Assembly: GCA_021234155.1 (NCBI GenBank)
Contig: JAJEKV010000139.1
Location: forward strand, 1,546,386 to 1,610,385
Reading direction: 5' to 3'
DNA length: 64,000 nt
Source of the DNA: Isoetes taiwanensis
Taxonomy: Eukaryota > Streptophyta > Lycopodiopsida > Isoetales > Isoetaceae
Position 1 is the first letter of the stretch, and each line of letters starts with the position of its first letter. The notes under the pieces are model-generated. The model was not told the DNA's origin and did no database searches. It worked only from the letters and a program-made list of their open reading frames with translations. Position numbers and translations under genes: made by a program. Of the stretch, positions 55,781 through 64,000 are shown piece by piece.

Positions 55781-56420
55781 TAACATCAGGGAATCTCCAC
55801 GAGATCCATCTAAGATTGAGGCAATAGTTGATTGGCCAGCTCAAAGGAATGTGGCAGTAAGAAGCTTTCGGGTTGGCATGGATACTACTGAAAGTTCGTG
55901 AAGGACTTTGCTAAGTGGGCGTCCCCTACATGGACCCTCACTAAGGCCAAGAAGATTAAGGATTGGGCTAGCCATTGGTTAGAAAGCCCAAGCTTCTTTT
56001 GAGAAGCTTAAAGAGGCCTTAACAACAAAAGACCACCCGGTGCTTGTTCTCCCCGGATCCAGTAAGGATAAGTTGATAGCAACAGATGCAAGCAAGATAG
56101 CAACAGGCAGTCTTGATGCAAGAAGGAAGGGTAATTAAGCCTCGACTCAAAAGAAGATGAACGGCCTTGAACAGCTACCCAACCCATGATCGGGGAGCTC
56201 CTAGCCATTGTCGAGGGCATTGAGGATATGGAGGCATTATTTACGGGAAGGAAGTTTAGGTTAGATCCCATCATCACGAGCCTTCAAGTATCTTTTCACC
56301 CAGCCACTCCTCAACTTAAGGCAAAGGAGGTGGATGGAATTCCTTGAGGAGTCTGATTTTGATATTATATATAAGCTGGTAAGCAATGTTGTAGCGGATG
56401 CCCTCTCTAGGAGGCCATTT
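55781..56420 (+). pseudogene. Pol: RT connection and RNase H
   Basis: After the RT, pieces in different frames carry DKLIATDASKIATG (about 56070-56110, the first catalytic Asp of RNase H), EGRVIKP-like, and at 56334-56420 [19 protein letters not shown] followed by [10 protein letters not shown], the typical end of Ty3 RNase H (NVVADALSR). Many small indels. Confidence 0.7.
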
Positions 56421-56599
56421 CGCACAAGGGCCTTTTGTAATGCGATTTCCACTCTTCGAGTGAGTTTGGCAAGAAGATTGAGGAGTCCTTGCCAACCGTG
56501 TGGACTTCAAGGAGGTGTGGGAAAGCCTCTCCAAAGGAAGCCAGAGCAGAAAGGGGAGGGGAAGCCTTCAAGCATTTTAAAAAGGAAGGCAACTGTTGT

Positions 56600-57490
56600 A
56601 CCACAAGCATAAGTTGTGTGCGAATCTTGAGGTAAGGAAGTTAATTCTTCATGACACACATAATTGCAGTAATAGCGGGGCATCTTGGGCTTCATGAAGA
56701 CATATTTCAAGATTCGGCGTACTTCTGCCGGCCAGGGAATGAAGAGGCGGAGCTGCATATATTGGGATTGCGGTTATGTCGCTGAGACCAAAGCGGAGCA
56801 ACCGGTTCCGGGTGCTTTAGAGCCATTGGGGGTGCCAAATGCAAAGTGGGAGGTCATAAGTATGGATTTCATCACGGGACTCCCTAGAACTCTTGAGGCA
56901 AGGATGCATTGATGGTTGTCGAGATAAGTTATCTAAGATGGCACATTTAATTGCCTTGCAAGACTACCGGACACCGCATTAGAACCTTTGCCAAGTTATT
57001 TGTAAGGGAGATTTTTAGACTCCATGGCATGCCTCGGAGATAATATCTCACGATAGAGATTCTAAGTTCATGGAGTGCCTTTTGGCGGGGATCTCTTTAG
57101 CACCATCCGTGACGAAGCTCTCCATGAGTAATGGCATATCATCCCCAAGCAGATGGCGGGGCGGAAAGGACCGAATCCGGATCATTGAAGACATGCTTGA
57201 AGCTATGTGTGGAACAAAGCGGTCAAAGTGGGATGAGTACATTCACTTGGTGGAATTAGCCTAGCGGTGCCAAAGCGGGGAGTCATCTCAGATGTCGCCT
57301 TTCATGGTGAACTACGGCTACCAGTGCTTAACCCCGGATACCTGGCACAATCCTGTGTCCAAGGTAGAAGTGTCCCAGCAGATGTTAGGGGATATGCAGC
57401 AGCTAGTAGAGGAAGGGGTTATTTATTGGCGGCAAAGTCGGCGGAAGAGTGTAGGCCGGCAAAGCCTGAGGACCGTAAAGGGAGTTTAAG
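56600..57490 (+). pseudogene. Pol: integrase core
   Basis: Pieces are ELILHDTHN with AGHLG-like remnant (zinc-binding HHCC region), KWEVISMDFITGLPRT (first catalytic Asp), DRDSKF-like sequence at 57055-57072 followed by MECLLAGISLAPSVTKLSMS (second Asp block), RIIEDMLEAMCGTKRSKWDE with YIHLVELA (final Glu block), and MSPFMVNYGYQCLTPD at 57292. The order and spacing are those of chromovirus integrases. Confidence 0.75.
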
Positions 57491-57910
57491 GTGGGAGATA
57501 CGTTTGGTTGAAGATCAAGGTGAAGCAAGCCAAGGCATGGATTGGGAGTCGCAAAGAAGCTTGCCCCTAGGTGGAGCTGGGCCGTTCAAGATTTTTAGAG
57601 AGTGGGCTCTCAAGCCTACAAGTTGGATCTTCCAGCCCATCTTAAGGTCCACAAGGTCTTCCACGTAAGTTTATTAAAAAGGCACAATCCTAACCCTGAG
57701 GAGGTTTTGGATACTCCAACCTTGTTGGAAATGACGGAGGAGCAAGTAGAAATAGTGCCCGAAGTTACTTCTTGATAAGTCATTCAAGAAGACTAGGAGG
57801 TCTCGGTTCCTCCAATATTTGGTTAAGTGGAAGCACTTGCAGCGTGGAAGATCACGACATGGGTATTGAAGCAAGATTTGGAGAAGCAATACCCGTGAGT
57901 TTATGAAGGA
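57491..57910 (+). pseudogene. Integrase C-terminus with chromodomain
   Basis: Frames around 57590-57680 read FKIFRE, LQAHLKVHKVFH-like and, at 57700-57890, the remains of a chromodomain: LLEMTEEQVEIVPE, LQYLVKWKHLQ and a closing acidic EKQYP. YLVKWK is the aromatic-cage core of chromodomains, which in chromoviruses read histone H3 lysine methylation, commonly H3K9. The end of the frame is about 57905. Confidence 0.7.
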
Positions 57911-58810
57911 GTTTGATGGGCCGTCCTCCCCTTGGTCGAATTCCGACTTGCCGTGGTTAGCTAGTATGTTGATAGTTAGCTTTGAGCCCGGCGCATGCAT
58001 TCTACTTAGGAGGGTGCATGTGCCAGAACCTTGGATCGTGTGGGGCGATGATGGATCGCCTTTAGGGCATTCTCTAGGCCACACGCACCAAGGTGCGCAT
58101 GACCATTAGGGTCATGCGAGTGAGGAATGAGGCATGGTGGGCAATGATGGGACATAGATCGGGTGATCTCTATGCCACGATGCGGGTACGCACCACCCGG
58201 CCGTAGGAGGGTCATGGTGAAGCTTAAGTGATCATCTTGTGATGATGGGATCGTGAGAGACGTTCCCCTAGCTGAAACCCTCGGGGCATGATGCCTTTGG
58301 GGTGTACTCGATCCGGGGGGATCGTGTACAAGGTAGCACTTCGATCATGGGCAATGATGGGAGCATCTTAAATGATCCCCTAGCTCAAATCCGAAAGGGC
58401 CATGATCTTGGGCAGGGGTAGTAGGACAACCTTGAGCCGTGGTTCGGCTCAAGGAGGTAAGGGGTGGTCCCCTAAAACCACAAATTATTAACTAAACTAA
58501 CGTAATGTGCTCATTTTGCGTGGCAAGTAGAAGGAGGACTTCAACGAGGAGCGCGTTACGAGAAGATAGGGGGAGCCATAATTAGATTATGAACCCTAAT
58601 AACTCTTATAATAGTATTTTGAATTATTATAAGAAATAACGATGTTAAGGCTATATAATTTTGTATAAGTACAAATATGGCCTAAAATTTTGACTTGAAC
58701 TAATAAAAACTTGATTGCTAAGCTAAGCTAAAGGTTATGACATGTTGTTGTTTTGCAGGCATAAGGTAGGTTCGTCACCTTAGCGCAATGCTGAGGACAG
58801 CATTGTCCTA
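57911..58810 (+). other. Non-coding region before the 3' LTR with imperfect repeats
   Basis: Units built on GGGCAATGATGGGA, GATCCCCTAGCT and CATGATC recur about every 100-150 bases between 58080 and 58440. No product is visible. The stretch 58560-58760 is AT-rich. Confidence 0.5.
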
Positions 58811-58822
58811 AGGGGGGGAGAA
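58811..58822 (+). other. Polypurine tract
   Basis: AGGGGGGGAGAA directly precedes the 3' LTR (TGTGACGG), the usual primer for plus-strand synthesis. Confidence 0.85.
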
Positions 58823-60455
58823 TGTGACGGTCCAGGGGAATATACGCCATAAATACGTATATTCCTGGATCCGTCACCATACAAGTCTATCTTCATAGCC
58901 TTGTATACCATAGATTGTGGCACTAGGGGGCATGGCTAAGTTATTCTCATAGCTTAGCCAACCATAGGTTAAGCCATTATCCACGTGGCCTTAACCTATT
59001 GGGGGCACCACCACGGGACTCACCCGTTGGTGCCGCGTGGCATCCTAGGTGGACCTAACTTATATAGGCATAAACCCTAACCTAGACCTCTTTTCCAGCC
59101 CTAGCACCCCGAGACTCACCTACTTGTTCGAAACCCCGTTTCGAACATCGTTCGTTGTGGCATAGGCTGGTGCAGCAGCCCCAGCAGGGTAGACCCGTTC
59201 TTGGAGGAGGAACAGCAGCTTGTGAGTCGAAGACTATGGAGGCGCCCGGATCTGGAGGGAGAGCATCAGGAGCAGGTATGTAGGATAGTAGTTGTGATAG
59301 CTCATCTGGAATTAGCAATCCAGATGTGCTAGTATTTTGTATCTAGAGTAGAGCCATCCTAGAACCCATATTCAACATCTTGAACCCTAATCAAGGAACC
59401 CTAACTATTAGTTAGTTGTATGATTAGGTTAAGATGTTCTTCTTATGATTATTCTCATGATGATTATGTGATGATGGTTGATCATGTTTGCTCCTCTTGT
59501 ATTGGGAAGGGGGGTAGAGACCTAGAGCCATATGTAGTATGCTCCTAGAGTAGATCCCTTAGTTCCTATTAGTTGCGGCCTGTGCATAGGAGCCCACCAG
59601 GCTATTGAGGCTATGTTATGACTCAGCACCAGATAACGGGGCTAGAGGGAAAGTGGAGGGAGGATCCCTGCCGAGTGGGGGCTTCGGGGGATCCCATAGT
59701 GGGCTAGGCTTATGGTCGGTCACTTCGTGTGGGCCGAGCATGGGTCCGACACCTCCTGGGGCAATGGTGTTGCCCTGCCTCTCGGGAGCTGCAAGTGTTG
59801 GCTTGGCTCTCGTTTTGGGGGTTCACTGGCACGAATCGTGTGTCACCCGCGATTCTCTAGCCGCCTACGGCACCTCTAGACCACGGGAAGGGAGATGCAA
59901 CCCTTCCCGCCTCATCGGACCAGGGGAGATGCAACACAGGTAGTCCCGATGGGTGATGCCATGGGATTGCGTGATCCCGAAGGCTAGAGTCCCGTCGAGC
60001 CCCGATCTAGCCCATCCGCAAAGTATGCAGGAGAGGGGGGCGGATGGAGTGGTCAACCCTAGCCATTGTTCTATGCCAGCCCTCGCCATTGCCATGTCTC
60101 GGTCTGCTCTATCTTGAGGCCTAGCCCGGTCCAGGTCATCCTCCTTACGAACCGGGCGGGGTAGGAGCTCTCATGTTTTATGGTTTGTGATTATCATCTA
60201 TGCATTGGGTTATGTCGCGATGCACTACCCTCCGGTAGTATTTATATATGTTTTATGCTAGTTACGGCGTGTTATCGCTTCGGCCGTTATAGGAGCCCAT
60301 AGGGGAAGGGCGCAAAGACACCGCCGTGTTCCCTTCCCGCACTAGAGTCACCTCGGAGTCTTGGGGGTAGGCGAAGGCCCATGCGGTTGCTTGAGCGGAT
60401 GGGGATTTCTGCCAAAATTAATGCGGCGGGCCGATGTTTAGCGGGAGCGTCATAA
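58823..60455 (+). repeat. 3' LTR
   Basis: Starts TGTGACGGTCCAGGGGAATA and ends near GCGTCATAA. It is collinear with the 5' LTR. Compare ATTCCTGGATCC here with ATTCACGGATCC in the 5' LTR, and CCACCACGGGACTC here with CCACCGCAGGGACTC. Most differences affect CAG/CTG contexts. Confidence 0.85.
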
Positions 60456-60959
60456 ACACGACGTCGTGTGATTGACGTCTTGAGAGATAGGTGCGATCCG
60501 TCAAATGGCAAAATGAGAGAATCATTACCTTGATGGTGCCGGAATTATGAACGCAGTAAGCCCGCCATATTGGTGGATGGCGGGCTTGCCCATCTTGAAT
60601 TTAAGGAAAATGAAGGGGTTATTGCTTTCAACGAATTGCCTAAACCGAAATCCAATAATATGCCCTCACAAATTTGAAGATATACAGAAATCCAAAAGAG
60701 ATAGATCAAATTCCTCTCCCCAGAGGTAAAATTTCACCTTCAAAGGAGAATAAGAAATTGAGACTAAGTGACCGCAGAATAAAGGAAATTTCAGGTGAAA
60801 TCTTTGAAGTCTTCAATCAAATTACTAAAATGTTCATGACAGTGACAAAGGGCATATCCTTGACAGTCTTCTTTGGAAGGCAAGAGACTTACCAATTGCT
60901 TCTATGAAGAAATCTAAGTAGGCAACCGTGGACGAGCAAATGGTAAAGAATTTGAAACA

Positions 60960-61328
60960 ATGCAGGAACATAAGTATAAGAGGAATTATGACATGCTTCG
61001 TGCAAGAAAGTCCACCCTGGTAATGGCAGCAACAGGCACAAATGGTACCAAACCCATGAACCAAACAGAAGTGGTCAGATTGCTCAACATCTCAAAGAAA
61101 ACAATTTCAAATGCTATTAAAATGCAAGCTAACATAGGGGAAGGACCTTGGTCAATGTTCAGGAGGAGGAAGCGGATGGATAGCATATTAGATTACAATA
61201 GAGAAGCTATTATCAAGTTCTGGACAGAGAATATAACAGTTTCTCTATACAGGAAAGACGTGAGGAGGTATGTATCAGAGACAGGAATAAAGATGGAACA
61301 TCCAATTCACTTTCTTGAAGTCGGACAA
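60960..61328 (+). CDS. DDE-like transposase, exon with helix-turn-helix
   Basis: 123 codons. NQTEVVRLLNISKKTISNAI is a clear helix-turn-helix segment (about residues 38-57), which in such enzymes binds the element ends. A basic stretch FRRRKRMDSI follows, then FWTENITVSLYRKDVRRYV and HFLEVGQ. The donor CAA|GTAAGT (GT at 61329) is a strong match, phase 0. The coding sequence may start further upstream: 60674-60907 is open and Lys-rich, but a stop and shift separate it. Confidence 0.6.
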
Positions 61329-61400
61329 GTAAGTATTCATCCTATATTCTAGATTCATTATATGTAGCAATTATTTGGAATTTATATGACTTCCCTACAG
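61329..61400 (+). other. Short intron in the DDE-like gene
   Basis: GTAAGT...CCCTACAG, 72 bases, phase 0. Removal joins LEVGQ to SQFYLRLIEENPD without a shift. Confidence 0.65.
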
Positions 61401-61784
61401 TCGCAATTCTACCTCAGGCTTATAGAGGAGAATCCTGATATCAAATTTGAATTGCAGACTTTTGAGAGGTTGAAACCGAGTTTTGTAAAGAGGATCCACG
61501 AAAGGCATACATGTTGTTGCCTCTATCACTTGAAATTTGAATACATCATGCAGGGGTTGAACATCATGAGAAAATCGGATGGAGTTCATGACAATTGCAA
61601 CTGCCATTGTGACATTTGTGGCCTTGGCCCAAAATGTGCAGCCAAGAACATACAATCAAGTGAACCAGTGATTTATAGAGACAAGTGGTCTGCAGCAAAG
61701 GTGATGATGAAGAGTGTAAAAAATGTGGGTTGGATAGAATTAAGAAATGTCCACAGGAAATGGATGGCACGGGTTCATTACTAG
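61401..61784 (+). CDS. DDE-like transposase, Cys-rich exon
   Basis: SQFYLRLIEENPDIKFELQT, FERLKPSFVKRIHERHTCCC, LYHLKFEYIMQGLN, then NCNCHCDICGLGPKCA. The HTCCCLYH and C-x-C-x-C-x2-C arrangement is shared by related transposase-like proteins (ERxxCxCxxH) and probably binds zinc. It ends at a TAG at 61782, after which the reading continues in another frame, so an intron or break lies near 61784-61900. Confidence 0.55.
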   Translation, partial: SQFYLRLIEENPDIKFELQTFERLKPSFVKRIHERHTCCCLYHLKFEYIMQGLNIMRKSDGVHDNCNCHCDICGLGPKCAAKNIQSSEPVIYRDKWSAAKVMMKSVKNVGWIELRNVHRKWMARVHY

Positions 61785-61899
61785 TTACTTGGAAGACATT
61801 TGAAAAGCAACCTATGGACTAGGATAGAGAATTCAGGGATGCAAGAAAGGTTTTGAGGTACAAACCTGTCTTAAGATTAATACAGAAAGAGAAGTCCCA

Positions 61900-62662
61900 G
61901 AGAGTTTCAAGAGGATGTGAAGAAGGTAATATCAGATTTTGTTCCACATAATTACACAGCACATTGGCAGACCAATCAGTTTAAACAGTGGGTGTCATCA
62001 TATCCAGAAGATGCAATTGTATCTGTTATTGACTTTGCAGAAAATTATAGCATCAAGATCTAGAATGAGCCCCAGTCAATGCACTGGCACACAGACCAAG
62101 TTTCTATACTTGTTCACGTAACATGTAGACATGACAAGAGTGATGATATTCATGTTCCTGTGCAGATAGAAGAAGATTGTCCAAAGAAGGAAAAAAAGAA
62201 TACAAGATTGGAGTAGATCAGGTATAGACTCAACAGTGGTAGAAAGATTATAAAGAGACTCACTCTTACATTTCTAATGATAAAGTGCATGACTCATTGT
62301 TTGTGGAGCACCACCTACAAAAGCATGCTGGATGGCTTAAGGAACAGGGAATAGAATATGAGAAGCATTGGATATGGAGTGATGACTGCTCATCACAATT
62401 CAGGTCAGCAAAACTTATTTTTTTCTTAGGCAGGTATTATACAATGAATGACAAGAGAGTGATGTGGAACTACTTTGCCACTGCTCATGGTAAAAATGAA
62501 TATGACGGCGCAGGTGTTGTTATCAAAAGGCTGCTAAGCAAAGAACAACTCAAACACAATAGTGCACAACTGAGACATGCCAAAGATATTGTAAAGTTTC
62601 TGTGTACATATTTCAGCAGTCTACCAGTTGATGAAACAGATGAGATCAGAATGCTTTTGTAA
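61900..62662 (+). pseudogene. DDE-like transposase, catalytic core
   Basis: FVPHNYTAHWQTNQFKQWV (from about 61938) precedes VSVIDFAENYSIKI (Asp at about 62031), then NEPQSMHWHTDQVSILVHVT. In the frame from 62285, HHLQKHAGWLKEQGIEYEKH is followed by WIWSDDCSSQFRSAKLIFF (second Asp) and WNYFATAHGKNEYDGAGVVI, then KRLLSKEQL. The pattern D-F-AENY, SDDC-x-x-QF, HGK-x4-DG is that of an RNase H-fold transposase core. A TAG at 62061 interrupts the first block, and a frame change lies between about 62160 and 62285. Confidence 0.6.
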
Positions 62663-63251
62663 TTAATAAATAAATCCATTATTTAGAATATACAAAGATT
62701 AAATTCTTTACCTAAGCATGCATATGTTAATCTCTTGAGTTCCTAGGCTTAAGTAGATCCGACAGTCGGGATTGATGGGATCTCCATTTACCAAGAGGTT
62801 AACTGGCCAGGCCCGTCACATTTGATGGTAGCAGAAAATCTGTTACCGTTGGAACATCAGAAGCAAGTATTCTAGCCAAAGCTGGTTTTTCGTACAAAGA
62901 TATAGCTGATCGATCCTTACATAGGGCAGGTCCTCAAGTGCTAATTGCTCTTTATTTGAGTCGATTGACTTGCATATAATTGCAGGTGCGTGTCAATTTA
63001 TGGAGGCACATGAGGTGTGCACTTTCTGTTATTTCTTCGATCCACTTTTCTACTCAGTTTTAAATAGAAAAAGTAACAAAATAGTTGGATTTGTATCGGA
63101 TATAGATTTTGAAGTCTGTGAATACCGTTCATTCCTGCATGTCATGGTCATCACTGGACCATGTATCTCATTGCTGGTGTTGTATTTTGACAGCATGGGC
63201 CTCTTTGCAGGGATAGAGCCAGTGCAAAGGATTGTAGTTGTGTCTTAATAT
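62663..63251 (+). other. Probable intron or insertion in the DDE-like gene
   Basis: The core exon ends at 62662, and the C-terminal frame resumes at 63252. A small open frame (62970-63248) has no recognised product. A possible acceptor ATTGCAG lies at 62979-62985. Confidence 0.35.
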
Positions 63252-63940
63252 TTGCCCAACAGATTATTTTTTGCATTAGGTTCAATCCCTTGCAAAAGAT
63301 TTTTTTGGGAAATTGAACCTGCTGTAGTGGCAAACATGAAGGAATATGAAGTTGAAACACTTAAAGGTACAAAAAAGATTCGTTGTATCAAGCTTGTTTG
63401 CAGGAGTAGATCAAACAGGCTTGCTCATAGATGCCTCTCATATTTCTGCTTGTTTTGTAAGAATCAGAACTGGGACTCCTGCATCAATGCAGGTAGATTT
63501 GGAAAGTGGGAGGTAACTGACTTAAAACCAGGAGTTGAAAAGAGAAAGAAGACTCTTGAAGAAGCCAATGAATGGATCAGTAATTTGGTTGAGGTAGGTG
63601 ACAATTTTGCAGTGAATGCTGAAGCAGACAATTCAGAGGGTGTGGATTTCCACATCCCCAAGCGCATAGAACCCAAATCCACACTTGAGGATTCATAAAA
63701 AGATGGTTGGGGTCTTAAATTTAGAGTCAATGAGGTCATCTTGAGTGGACACTATTATCAATTCTTGGGGAATTCCAAGTATATATTGCTTACTAAACAA
63801 TCCGAAGCCTCCATGCACAGCCACATGGTTAGATATCCTAAAATTGATATGGAGAAAATAGAAGGCACGGACATGTACAGAATTTCACAGGAGACCCATG
63901 AAAAAATTATGGCCAGTCTCCCAATAACCTTATGATTCTT
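63252..63940 (+). CDS. DDE-like transposase, C-terminal Cys-rich region
   Basis: CKRFFWEIEPAVVANMKEYE, VETLKGTKKIRCIKLVC and LSYFCLFCKNQNWDSC carry a C-x2-C-x6-C zinc-like site typical of the C-terminal end of this family. A stop at 63696-63698 separates this from VILSGHYYQFLGNSKYILL and QEASMHSHMVRYPKID-like sequence at 63741-63935, which resembles the terminal GxYYQF segment of relatives. Small exon or frame breaks separate the two parts. Confidence 0.5.
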
Positions 63941-64000
63941 TGACACTTAACCAAATTGATTTGATTCTTTGCAACTGATTTGTTTTTTCAGCATATAAGC

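Larger units (their letters stand above)
47320..60455 (+). mobile_element. Ty3/gypsy chromovirus, 13.1 kb, carrying a histone H3-like module
   Basis: Two LTRs of about 1.6 kb (47320-48943 and 58823-about 60455), a tRNA-iMet primer site, gag, protease, RT, RNase H, integrase with a chromodomain, and a polypurine tract occur in the canonical order. At 13 kb it is about twice the usual chromovirus length. The extra 4.5 kb lies between the primer site and gag and holds the H3-like frame, a TATA-containing stretch and a second unidentified frame. Frame breaks are common, many at expected CAG/CTG positions. No target-site duplication could be identified with certainty. Confidence 0.85.
60547..63940 (+). 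mobile_element. DDE-like transposon gene, multi-exon, unnamed family
   Basis: A series of plus-strand exons encodes a helix-turn-helix region, a Cys-rich segment, and a core with DFAENYS, WSDDCSSQFRSAK and ATAHGKNEYDGAGVVIK, ending in a C-rich tail. These three core motifs occur together in a widespread, poorly named family of transposase-like proteins in animals (D-FAEN, SDG-x-x-SQF, HGKG-x-x-DG). At least two stops are seen as written, so it is probably a decayed copy. No terminal repeats were found, and the right end may lie beyond the window. Confidence 0.55.

Noticed and set aside
47300-60475. Target-site duplication of the chromovirus
   Set aside because: The bases flanking 47320 and about 60455 do not match for five positions, and the right boundary is uncertain by a few bases.

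Overview
This is a repeat-dense stretch of a eukaryotic genome, most likely a land plant. A long Ty3/gypsy chromovirus has a primer site for initiator tRNA-Met, there are plant-like L1 3' ends, TTTAGGG motifs and plant-style G-box and telo-box elements. Metazoan-like families (a ZNF862/DUF4371-type hAT, a Penelope/TERT-like retroelement and an uncharacterised DDE-like transposase) hint at a seed-free plant or gymnosperm rather than an angiosperm, but the species cannot be fixed from sequence alone. I see no convincing intact host gene, tRNA, rRNA or CRISPR array. Almost everything recognisable is a transposable element.

Layout. 0.1-3.8 kb: short tandem repeats and one doubtful exon-like frame. 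3.8-9.9 kb: a minus-strand, intron-bearing hAT transposase with a 2-kb tandem duplication of its 5' end. 9.9-15.2 kb and 19.0-27.4 kb: two diverged copies of an intron-containing retroelement. Each has a two-exon ORF1 of unknown family. Only the second keeps ORF2, a reverse transcriptase with Penelope/TERT-like features and no visible endonuclease, and it is bracketed by 2.1-kb direct repeats like the pseudo-LTRs of Penelope-like elements. 15.2-18.9 kb: LINE tails and L1 ends. 28.1-36 kb: a minus-strand LINE (ORF1, endonuclease, RT) split by a fold-back DNA element and a 393-bp SINE-like tandem array. 36.4-41.3 kb: a tandem pair of plus-strand LINE RT fragments ending in a (TTCTA)n tail. 42.4-47.3 kb: LINE debris plus a captured piece of the hAT. 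47.3-60.5 kb: a 13-kb chromovirus. 60.5-64 kb: a multi-exon DDE-like transposase.

Two things stand out. First, between the chromovirus primer site and its gag lies a reading frame that starts MARTKQT-x-RK, like the histone H3 tail, and about 260 codons later shows an H3-type histone fold (EIRHF, TNLLIRK, AIHAKRVT, LKDI-x-LA). The retrotransposon appears to carry an H3/CENH3-like gene, and it also encodes a chromodomain. Second, the two retroelement copies at 10-15 and 19-25 kb preserve in-phase introns. Inside the intron both keep a nearly identical branch-site/acceptor/donor block (CTAAC...CTGCAG|GTAAC), as expected of a recursive splice site.

Many frame breaks in the 28-60 kb part fall where CAG or CTG is expected (for example a primer site reading TGGTATCGAGC, and RT and LTR mismatches). 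This pattern looks more like systematic consensus error at CHG sites than true decay, so elements called broken here may be intact in the genome.
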